Assembly: GCA_019648995.1 (NCBI GenBank)
Contig: BLXT01007668.1
Span: forward strand, 357,914 to 389,999
Source: Plakobranchus ocellatus
Lineage: Eukaryota; Mollusca; Gastropoda; Plakobranchidae
Direction of reading: 5' to 3'
Length of the DNA stretch: 32,086 nt
Shown here in pieces: positions 12,501-24,500 of the stretch; the stretch's first letter is position 1; the number at the start of each line of letters is the position of its first letter. Both the position numbers and the translations under genes were made by a program. The notes under the pieces are model-generated. The model did no database searches, had not been told where the DNA came from, and was given only the letters and a program-made list of their open reading frames with translations.

Positions 12501-15500
12501 AGGTGCAATCAACACTGATGCTGCTCTTCATTGCAGGACAATTGAGGAACATTTTCTTGTCCAAAAATTCATGAAGGATGGAATGCAGTTAGTGAGGAAT
12601 TAACATTCAGTAATGTTCATAAATAATTACAGAGCATATATTACTTTGTTTGAAGAGGGTTAAGGCCGACTCAATTTTGTTTTTCAGGCAAGATTTCAAC
12701 ATTTTCTCTCTCTCTTCTGTAACTTCAGTAGTTTTGACTCTAATTCAGTAGCATATTTTTGAAATCAGTAGTGTTTGTTTGGCAGCACTGATATATGCAA
12801 TGTGTATATATGTATAAGTTTTGTAATTCTCAAATTGACCTTTTTTTTACTCTTAACTGAAAAATCAAAACGTAAAATGCCTTTCATTAGTCAAGTTCAC
12901 ACATCTAAAAACATTTCTGACCAGCTCATGGGGTGTTAAAACTATGAGCCAAAGACTCCATGAAGGTTTTTCTGTGAAAAGGAAGTTTTTAAAACTACAA
13001 CCTAGGCGGACATAAGAAATGATCATGTTGTTTTATGCCAATGATTTCATGCAGTTTATTACTGATAACAAAAAATATTTACCTTTAGTGAGTCTGATGA
13101 AATTTCCATACTTGTAGGCTTTTTTGCTACAGCCCCCCCATTCTTAGAGCTTTTAGATCCCCACTTGCGTTTTTTTGCAGCTTTGTCCTTCTTGGCCACA
13201 GCCTCTTCATTACCATCTTTTGGGATTTCCTCTTGCTTGTCTGTAAACTTGTCATCTTTAACCGGTTGTTCTGAAAGCATTCAAATGTAAAGAGAATGTT
13301 TCTAATCCAACAACATCAACGCATAATAAATATGAGAAGCAAAGCTTTTCAGTGGAATGAGAAATATATTTTTATAGGAACCAACATTTCAAATTACTTT
13401 AAGTAAAAAAAAAAGAAGTTGCATATAAAATTTCTTGGGGGGGGGGGAGATGTATATATATATGTATAAATATTAATATATATGTGGATGTCCAGACAAT
13501 TGCAAATAAATGGTCTAAACAAGTGGAATGACCGGGTCAAAATGCTTGTCTATAGATTAATAAAGATATATCTCTTTATCAATCATTTATTATGTAAAGA
13601 GGAAAATGATGTTCATATTTCAGCACAACCTTCCAAGAATCACATTTATTCCTTTAAAATAAAGAGATCTTAACCACAGTAAAGAAGGGGAAAAAGGTAC
13701 TGTCCTTGAGTGTAACTTTGTGAATGTTAAGTTACATCAGAAGAAAAACTTCCAAAAAAATCTCTTTATGTAAATTTTGTTGTCCACCGAAAGACACCTT
13801 TGCTACCGTATTAAACATTTAGCATAATCTTGACAGTCTATGTTTGCACTTTAGCATGTTGTAAGATATCTGCTTTCCGCAAAATCTCATTTTGTGGCAA
13901 AAGCACACCTATAGCTAGAAATTAAACCAGCAGGATCAGGACATTAACACTCTTGAAATTTCAGGACTAGTCTGAATAAAACATAATAAATCTAAAGAAT
14001 TCAGCTCAATTTGCTACAAAACCATAAGTTCAAAATGCATAGTGAATAATGTTTAAATGTATTTGTTGTGTGAACTTGTAACTTGTAATTTTAAAGTTCA
14101 AAGAACTGTGCCACTGGCTCCTCCATGATTCTTATTGCTGTCTATGTTAAAGATTATTCTTGTGTTGATTTGAAGGCAAAATCTTTAATTAAACTTAGTA
14201 GTAAAAAATGATTGAAAACAAAAATGTTATGACCAACATCAGATGAAATGCAAGATTTATTGAGGGTGCAACATTTTAAAATGCTGACAAAATTTCATTT
14301 GAGTATAGATACTGTTTCTGGCTTTTTGGAGGCCACTGTTTGGTACCTTTTTCACTAGGATCACCTTCAGGTTGTTGATCAGGCGCAGTTTTTGTATCTT
14401 TGGCAGTGCTGGCTTCTAAAGAATGCTCATCCTCTTTGCTCTGCTATAACCAGATGTAAAATGAGGTGAATAATTTTTAAGGAGGGCAAAAACCAATGTT
14501 AACAACTACATCAAGAGTAAAGTATAACTGATATTTTTTTTCAAGTTTTCAAGTGTAAAACAAAAGTAAATGGGAAAAAAATGAAAAACAAAAGCAATCT
14601 TTGCCTTCCAAGGATGAAATGCTAATTGTTTCTAAACTGTTTCGAGAGAGACAAGGACTATTTCCTGAATTAGACTTCTATCAAAATAATTGTATCTGCA
14701 TTAAGCTAACTTACATCAGTTTTTTGGAGTATATATTTTCTCAATCCTATAAAAAAAAATTGACAAGATAATTATAAAAGGGAATAAGAAAAACAAAAAG
14801 AGGTAAATCCATACATATTCCAGTATAAAGTGTACTCAAATCGGTTTCCGGTTATGTGCTGAAAGTAAACATGCATATGAAAAATTAGACATCAAAACCA
14901 TGAAGATACGAAATTAACAAGATTACAGTGGAGATACCGCCAGCAAGCCAGTAGAGCAAGGTATAAACCATCGGTGTTCATCCCCTTTAGATGTTGTTGA
15001 ATCAGAACATGGCAATTGTGGTACTCGTTTTGCAGTTTGAGCAGCAGGATACTTTGTATCTTTGCGACATCAAGATGTGAATCCATAATGCTAGGAATTG
15101 CAGAGACTTGGTTGCAAGAAGTCCAAACTTGATGCACATGGCCAGAAGAATGAAATGTTTTTATTTTAAGTTCTGTGACTGATATCTACATGCCCAACAC
15201 ATGTTTGTGAAAAGATTCGGATGGGAGACAAGTCTGGTAAAAACCACAGAAATATATATTGTTCATAAAAAGTTTTTAAGCCACACTCAGTTGATAACAT
15301 TGTTCACCGAAAACGTTTGCTGTAATCAGTACTAACAAAAAAAAGCCAATATCAGTATCACTAGATGTTTTGTTTACGTCATTGTCCTTGGTTTACCTTA
15401 TATTATGTTAAACTGAGGATATATTTGATCACAAAGTAATCCCTTGAGCATGTTTGTAAAATTATCAGGCCTGATAGTCTTAATGCTGATATTGATAAAG

Positions 15501-18500
15501 CACAAAAAAGTCACAATCATATTGTCTTGTACAAAAATTTAAAAACTTCAGCACTTGAGATAGGTAATGAGATCTACTTCAAATTGGTAAGGTCACAAAT
15601 GTCTCTGGTATATAAAAACTGTAAGGATCAAGCTATGGGCGTTTAAGATGTGAGTCCATGACACAGAGGCATAACGAGTGTCTTTACCTGCTGTGTTTTA
15701 CCAACAGACTGCTCATAAAATGAGGCCTGTGCAAATCTAAGAACTCGTTCAGATGATGTTCTTGAGAGACAGCAGGGCTGTACAAAATTTAGGATGTGTA
15801 GAACATGTGGCATCTGCCTCAGCAAATCAGACGATGACTGAAAGATTTGCTGGAATGCTGCTGTTATCTCGCCATGACGTAAATGGCATGTCTCAAACTC
15901 CTCGATAGGCACAGCAGCATAGATGAAGATCCCACAGCGCTGCTGAGAATGTTGTTCATCTTGTTTTGAGATATGGTTGCTAGGTGTCAGCATGACTGAA
16001 GATACTTGTCGATCTTAGCTTACACCTCTTCTCTTCCTGGTCTTGGCTAGCAGGTTGGGAGCAATGCACACAGGGTGAGGGACAGTAAAACAATACAGAC
16101 AAAAGAAAAAAAATGTGCCAGAAACACACCACAGAATTACCACCCGCTTGTTCTAGAGAGATGTATTGAAAACTTCCCATGGATTAGCCTCTTTACAAAT
16201 CCTTAACCAAAGCTGCTTCAGTTTTTTTACATGCCCAACCCTGCCTAACTACAGATTCAAAATGTTCTTTTTTTTTCTTTAAACTTAAACCCTTGATTTT
16301 ATTAAAAGCAGCTTTAGTTTAGGCTGTGAATTTATAGATAGATACTTTATTACAGTTATATGTGCTCAGGAAAGAAAAAGAACCAAGATTTTTTTGTTTA
16401 GAATCATGATGTTCCCTCTATTTGTATTATTGAATTTGATATGAAACAAAATTTCACCTTTTCCAGACTTTGCTGATCGTTTTTTACATCTCTGGGGAGA
16501 GAAAAATTTAATCTTGTTAGAAGCAATTAAAGCAACCCCCCCCCCCCTTTCAAATGAAGAATAAAAAAAGAAATATACTTGAAATCTTAAAAAAAAAAAT
16601 AATGCTTTTACCAGCAACTAACTTTGTAATTCTGTAGAAAGATTGGGTTGCCATTTCTAGGATCTGTTTCAATTAAGCTTTGTTTATAACAAATAAAGCA
16701 GCAATTGCCAAAAGGTGGATCTCAAATGTTTAACTTTTTTCTTTGTTTTGAATGAAAGAACCACCAATTGCAAAACGGAAAAGAGCAAACAGTCCCAAAG
16801 AGATATAATTTATATCAAGTTCCAAATAAGCAGTACAGTGGTGGTGAAAAAAAAGTGGGCCCGTGTCCTGTTACTTTAAGGAGAATGAATTCATGTATTG
16901 GGGGAAGACGGGTGACCACATCAGTTTTTCTTTGAATACTGTTTGGTTAATTTACACAGCAAGGATTCATTCAAAATCTAAAAATTTCTTTTCACACGAT
17001 TAAACTCAGATACTCAATATTTACGTATTGATGAGTTTAATTTTTTCAAATATGGCTCGTAAAAAAATCTTTCAATATTACAAAGATGACAATCCTTATT
17101 TTGGCCTGCTCTCAAAAACATATTGATGATATCATGAAACTAACATGAACCACTGCTTGTAATAAAGCTTCACCAATCACCTTTTTTCTGGTGCAGTCGA
17201 GGTGGGAGAACTTTCAGCATTGGCAGTAGTTTCTGATTGTGGTTTCTGAGAAAGTCAAAGAATTGAAAAGATTATTATATTTCTAAGACTTTTTTGCTAG
17301 TACTTTTTCAAAGAAAATGGCACTTAAGATGTCTCAGGCATGTCATAGGTCTAGGAATCAACAAATACTTTATGACATTTAGTGAAAGAAGGCAAATAAA
17401 AGGGAAAAAAAAACTTTATGAAGTAATGCTGTCTAACGTAAACATTCCAAACTAAAACTTGCACTGACAAGTTTTCTCAAAGACAAAACTTAAAAAAAAA
17501 ACAACACACCAGTGGAAAATGAAGATAATTATATGAGTAAAAATTTAGAAAGGCATCAAACGACGTGAAATTAAATATAAAGGGTGCAATGACTATTTTC
17601 AAACAACTGTCGAGGCCAATGTCTCCCCCACCCTCGTAAATTAGAAGAACCAAAGTAACTGGCTTTTGTTGGCTTACTAGTTTCAAGTGAGATGACACAA
17701 CATGTTAACCACCTCTCAGAGTTTTCTGTTGCAAATATATCTATGTTGGTTATGAGAGAACAAAGGTAGGTAATAAACATGGCTGTCAGTTATCAGGCTC
17801 ATTGGCATCAATGTGTTTAGAATTATCTTCAGATGGCCTAACATCCTACTATGAGCCAGATGATCTTGGGACAAATAATTGTTTGATGCTATATCCTGCA
17901 GAAGCAGCCTAACTTCATTACTTTTTTGCACTTGTAAGAATTACCTAATAACTTTAATGGAGAGTCCTTATTTCAAATTTTGCACTAGCAAAAATTGTTT
18001 CCCATTTGTCCCGAGCAATTAATGTTCTCAAGCAGTTCAAATTTAAAGCCGACTCCAGTTATAATACACACACACACAAGTCAAGCCATGGAACAAATTA
18101 GTTGCACACATTGGTTTTCAGTCAGGCTGGGTTGTCCTCTAACTAGGTCAAGCAGGAAGAGTGACACAAAACCTTTATTTTTTTCATCATGACACTTAGT
18201 CAGTTCAGAGGGACCATGTACTTTGTGAATATGCCAGCGATAGACTGAATGTATTATTAATGAGTTTATCTTGGGGTGGAACATCCAGGACATAGCTTAG
18301 CTTGTAAAAGAAGTGTCCAGATAATAATCTATAATATATGCATGTATCATCATCATACATTTCTGACATGGTCAGCCTCATACTATACAAAAGAAAAAAT
18401 GATAAAGGAAAAACTAGGGTTTTTATGACACATAATTATGTAATATCATACTCCATTCTGAAAATGAGTTATTCAGATTGTGTAATTGTACAGTTAAGAT

Positions 18501-21500
18501 TAATAAGGGCATAGGAAAATACACACTATCCTATTGGCAACAAACTAATCCAGAGCCAAAACACAAAGCACAAAAAAAAAATCATATCGCCTAATTCACT
18601 TATGCTAAACAGAGGAAAAAGAAAAAAAAAAGAAATCCAATAAATACATCACCTTGGTTCCTTCTATGTCAATTTCTGATGTTTTTATCTGCTCCGAAAC
18701 ATGCTTTGCTTCAGCCTGGGGTTTGGGTATTTTCTCTTGAGCAACCGGGGACACATCAGTACTACTACCTGAAGAGCCAGATCGGCTTCTCTGAGCCTCT
18801 CTCTTTCTCGGTGGAGAGGCTGAACTAGAGCTGCTGCTAGAGCTGTCGCTCCTGTCCCTTCTTCTCTTGCTAGGCACAAGTTCTTTGCTCTCATCATCAG
18901 CCTGGGAATCCTTTACTGGATGCTTTCCCAAAGTTTGATGTTTTGTTTGTTCTGATCCAACAGGAGAAGATCCAGTCTTGGCAAGTTCAGGATTTTCTGC
19001 AATATCTTTTGAAGAATGCTCATGTGTGATTTCTAATTTTGTGACATCTTCATGAACTTTAGACTCCTCGTTCTTCTTATCTCCAGATTTATCATCATGC
19101 TCATCTGGTGTGCTCTGAATGTTTTTCTTCTGTTCTTCATCTTTAAGCACCCCAGGGGAAGCTTCCTCAACAGATTTCTTACCGCGTGATGATCGCCATC
19201 TTGATATTCCACCAGGTCGTTTCGATACCTTGCTTTCATTATCATCATCTTTTGTTTCCCCTGCATCAGAGGGAGCAGTTGGGGAAATTTCTGACCTTTG
19301 AGGTATGTTTTCTTCCTCAACACCTTGCTTTCCATTGTCTGTTTTGTCACTATGGCTGAAGTTTTCTTTACCTTTCACACTTATCACATCTGCCATTTCT
19401 ATTGTTTTGATAGTGCATGCAGCAGGCTCTAAAACTTCAACACTTCTCACTTCTTTCACTTCTGTCCCCTTCTTCAACTCTGACTGTTTAGATTGTACAG
19501 CATCAACTATGTCAGAAGAGGAACTTTTGGTCTGCTCAGAGGTAGCTTCAATGGTTTTCTCAGTAATTGTCACAGATGATTCTTCACGATTTTGAATATC
19601 AACAACTGTAGGCTCAATTGGTGCATCTTGGTCAACTGGCCTTTTGCCAGAACCTGAGCTAACTCGCCTGCTTGATCTCCTTGTAGCTGGTACCACCTCG
19701 GGAGATGTTTTTTGAGATGGGGACCTTGACCTTGATCGTGAGCTAATGGAGTTTGTCGAGCGACGACTACGCTTTTTGGGCATAACCTCTTCCTCAGTCG
19801 AAGAATGGGAGGAGGAGCGTGACTCTTTCCTATTAGCTTGTCTTCCTCTGCCTCTTCCACCTCTTCTACCGCCCCTACCTCCACGTGGTGGACGACCTCG
19901 GCGGTTAGTTGCCTCTGGAGTTGCTGATCGGGAGCTGAAATTGATGATAGTATATGTTGAAAGATTTCTTCCATATTACTTATATTCCAAAAAAAAAAAA
20001 AGGGACACATTTTTTTACAATGGTAAGTAATTTTTCCAGCACTCATTCTAAATATTTTTTAAAAAAATTTTCTATCATCTTGAATTCCAAGGACTTGATG
20101 CAATTTTGAAAAGCAAGCAAATATATGATGTACATATTTGTTTAACAGAGTAAATAAGATAAGAATGGTGTCATTTAAAATGCACATGTAAATTCTAATA
20201 ACAAAATAGTATGCTTATGGTTTTGTCAAATGAGTCTTTAACTTAATGCCCAGCATTTTTACTAACCTGATGTAAATAATTAAATATAAAAGACAACACA
20301 ACTAAATTTACATACAATTGCAAAAAACATTTTACACACAACTCTTAAAATAAACATTAAGTCTTGGAAGCAACATTGTAATCATATATCCATTTCAATA
20401 CTTTCAGTTGATTGGTCTCAGTATTTCTGCACAAATGTAAGCCAATTAAAAGCAAAACAGCATTTTCATTAATATCATTATAGTTCTCTTTACCTTAAAC
20501 TGATGGCAGGCGTATCAACCCTCTGAAGTTCCTATTTTTAAAAAAGGGAACTTCAGACTTTTGATACCTCTGCCATCAAATGATTCCTTTATGAATTTTA
20601 CTACACTGCAGCCATTTATGACATTTTTAGTTCCTATTACAAAAATACCTACATGCAACACAAAAGCACACAAGTGGTCTTTTCATATGTGCATGAAAAT
20701 AGGAAGGAAGAATAGTCCTTTGAGTTTCTTACTTGTTTGTACTGGGACAGACAGATTAAATAAGAGCCTAGTGGTAGACATGTATATAGCTTTTGGCCTA
20801 TCACACACACAATTCATGAAATGTTATTACCATACAGGCAGCTAAACAATAAGCTGAAAACCAAATGTGGCTATGTGATTTCTTTCATTTTTCTCAAAAG
20901 CAAAAATATGACACAGGCTATTATGTTATGTATGCAAAATGATGATAAACAGTGCGTTCTATTGTTTTCATGGCTAAATCAAGGAAAATTAAAACAGAAC
21001 TATACATTGTCCCCTTCCCCCCTCTAAAAATAAATTTTTTGAAAATCCAAGCCATAAAAATTCCCTGCTGCAAAACTTCTCAAGTTTCAGTTGACATTGT
21101 GAAAGAGTTATCTGTAAATACACAAAAAAATATAAACCAATCTGTTACAGATCATAAATATTAAAAAAAAAAAAGTTCAATTTATAAAGACAAAATTAAT
21201 GAAAGGTTTTCTTCTGTAGAATACAAGCCTGAAAAAGTTTTACAGAGCTGCCAGTTTTGTTTGTTACAAAATTTGGTTTCAGTATTATTTATCACTCTTT
21301 TCAGCAATTCAAAAAGTATCTAAAATTGTACCAAGTACCTAAAACATAAAAGCTCATTATCTTCAACCATGAAAAATTATTGCCAAATCACATACCTGTT
21401 GCAGAATGCACAGTAAGTGAGTAATAATTTTATGAGCAAGAGTTTTTGGGAGGATTAAAAAAAAATGTAACAAAATACAGTAACATTTAGGTCGTAAACA

Positions 21501-24500
21501 GTTGTCCTTTTTTTTTTTTTTTTTTTAAATTTAAACATGATTGGTCCCGAAGAGAATTAGATATAACTATGTAAACACCTATTACTGGTAGAGGCAAATA
21601 CTAGTTTTTCATTTCAAAAGGCAGGATTCAATATTTGCCTTAATTAAGTAATCTGGACTTTATTTCAGAAGTAAATTACTAAAATTAGAAGTTGTTGGCC
21701 AATCTATTTTGTTTTATTTTAAAAAAAATTACACTTGTGAACTAATTTTATAAAGGCTTTTTGCTGTTCGTTTTTTTTATTAGGGTAAAGGAGGTGTAGC
21801 AAGGTGAAATCAGGCCTCTGTGAAATTTTTAAAGGAACAGGCTTGTTAAATTTGAGATCTTATGAGGTTAGCATGAATATAAAAACTGTGTGACTAGCTC
21901 ACCTTTAACTTCACTACTACCAGTGCGTTTAAAAAATAGAAAAAGAACAACTTCATGACTTTCAAATCCTGTTACAACCAAGTTTTGATAGAGGCCTAAC
22001 TTCATTTGAACGTGCCTTTTAAGAATGAAGCACAGCCTAATACTCAAATAGGCCACAGTTCTCAATTTTTCGGCTTTCCTGGCAGCTTTTAAGTTTTATC
22101 AAAGCTTGTGAGACCTGGCTAACAGCTGGATGGACAAAGGAGAGGGTTATGATTTGAACTGATCATCGCTTGCATGGTAAGCAAGTGCTATCATTCTATC
22201 ATTTCTTTCTTTCAGCTGCTAAATGGCACTATTCAATGGAAAATGTAGATTGGACTATTGAAGCTTGAGTCAAGATAAAGGAATTTTAACTTTTAGAAAA
22301 AATAAATATTAAGAGAAGAGAAAAAAAATGAATTTATTGCTATAACCCACACATTAAGAGAATTTTTATTCACTTATTTATAGGATTTGCAATTTTCTGG
22401 CTGAATCCCTGTACATTTTTTTCTGTTCTTTTCTTAACGAAGGGCAACTCAAATTAAACACTTGCCTGACAGAAACTTTTAGGTCATAAATGGAAAATAC
22501 CATAATAAAATTTATTTCATAAAATAGTAAAGTAAAGTTAACAACACACTGACTTATAATATTTATGATTTTCTTTAACAGGCATCTTTATGTAGGCAAC
22601 TGGTTGAAGTACAAGGTCCTTTTTTCTTATGCAGACAAAAAAGATCTTGTGATGTGAAAAAGTTGTCATGTTTCAGTTGTTTCTCATAGATTTTAACTTT
22701 GTGTCCAACTTGACTACTTCAAATGAAGGGTTTCATGACAAAACTTGTTGTATCCTCGTGAAATATAATTTTTGTTTGCTAAAATGTTAATGCCTTGAGA
22801 TCAATCCAAACGAGTATGCTGATGCAATTAATAGTATTGACAGAAATGCTTTAGCAAATTATACTTTCATATTTTTAAAAATTTAAGGTTTAAATGATAC
22901 AATAAGCACAAATTTATAGGTTTCACCTTTTCAAACCTAACACCAAGGATAATTGTTATTTAACAAGTCAGATGTTAAAAATAGCATTGAAAGTGGTTTT
23001 TTTTTTTCCTTAAATGCTTTTTGAAAAGATACCAACCAATATATACGTGAGAGCAAAATATATCAATTTTCATTATTGCAAAGCTCGCACAATGAAGTCT
23101 TAGGTTATAGCAGTTATTTACTTAAACTATCCAAAACAAACATTGCCAATTCTTTTCAACTGATCTCAAGCCATACAGCAATCATTAAAATCTATAAAAT
23201 CCAAGCAACTCATTTGGAATGGATCAAGGAAATAACATCGAAACGTTTTTCTTGGTTTTAAAATAAAACTTTATAAGTTTTATTGTTGCAAATAACGATG
23301 TGAAAAAAATTTTTTTCCTTCTAATTGTTGACATGACAATTTTCCAAAACAAAATATAGCATGCTGCTCTTTGTTTTGATCTCTATAAAAAAGTGTTTGG
23401 AAGGATTTTAAAAAATTGCTTTTGGCACTTTGTCTTTACTATGCAAACCTGTACATCTGACTTGTATTTTATTATTGATGTTATCAGTGGTGTCTTTTTC
23501 CTAATACAAGACATATATATCAAAATGAAACAAAAGAGAACAATTTTTTTTTTTTGCGCTTATCATTTCACTGTTTCATGGTTTAGCGTGTTTAGGGCTT
23601 TGTGATCTCAGGCTTGACTCACCCGGTGCCAGATCAAACCAGTGATAGACATCTTTCAAAATTAAACTGGCTAATCATAGAGATACTAGTGAGGGTATCA
23701 TAATGCCCTCATTGAGAGCTAATCATCTATTGTACATGTCTTGAGACTGGTCCTAGTGAGTCAGATGTCGCAGGAAATATTTGAAACTTGATACAGGCAA
23801 GTGAAAAACATCTTATATTGACTTAACTATGCTATACCAAAATTTTGATACACAAATATATCCTAACACAGATGACATAGTTCTTTCTAACTCACACCAT
23901 CAAAAAGTCAATAAAATGACAAATAAAAATTTGCTACTGAAATATTTAGTTTGCGACTCGTGACTCTAATGGACTGGTTTCAAGACAATGAAATGGAAAA
24001 GAAAAAAAATTAGCACAGTGGGTTTTAAAGGTTTATAGCTCTTAGATGTCAGGAATCAAAATTATCTTGTAAGATTTTGAAAGAGCTTGAATCAATAATT
24101 GATGATATTCTTATTAAGCTATTTGAAAAAATGGCCACACCCATTGAAGGGGAATGATTATTTATGTCTGCCAACAACAAACGATTTTGCCACAGTATGA
24201 AAAATTGAACAAGACCAGCAGTCGCCAGAGTTTGTAGAATAACTTTTTTTATTTTTATTCCTTTTTTTTTTGTTCAGAAAAAAATTATATAATCTGTTCA
24301 AACTTTACAAATATTTGCCTTTAACAAGAGTATAAATTTACCATATCCATAACATGATGCCTATCACTAGAACAAGCTTGAGAAAAAACAATTAAAAACA
24401 AAAATAACTGAATGGAAAGAACAAAATTATAACAATGTAAATCTAGGGCGACTTGCAACAATTATTTTTTTATAAGCAATAGGCTTATTCTTTTCCAAAT

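Larger units (their letters stand above)
14441..16457 (-). other. Intron 6 of ACIN1
   Basis: A GT-AG intron of 2017 nt. It carries two minus-strand open stretches of higher G+C (14892-15137 and 15643-15993), unlike the other introns. They are described separately. Confidence 0.65.

Noticed and set aside
14270-14346. Exon 7 extended through its weak donor to an early stop
   Set aside because: It is possible as a minor product, but joining to conserved exon 8 is in phase and needed for the RRM and RSB parts.
18605-19783. Exon 4 treated as a single-exon gene starting at its internal Met
   Set aside because: The frame is open upstream to a good acceptor, and the donor at 18652 leads in phase to exon 5. 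The Met is internal.
19570-20046. 158-codon minus-strand frame over the start of exon 4
   Set aside because: It is a different frame from the SR/AT-hook reading, crosses the clear acceptor at 19935, and is a shadow of exon 4.
21868-22065. Possible ACIN1 exon in intron 3 ending AAAG|gtgagc
   Set aside because: The donor looks good, but no acceptor gives a phase-compatible exon of sensible length and the peptide is not Acinus-like.
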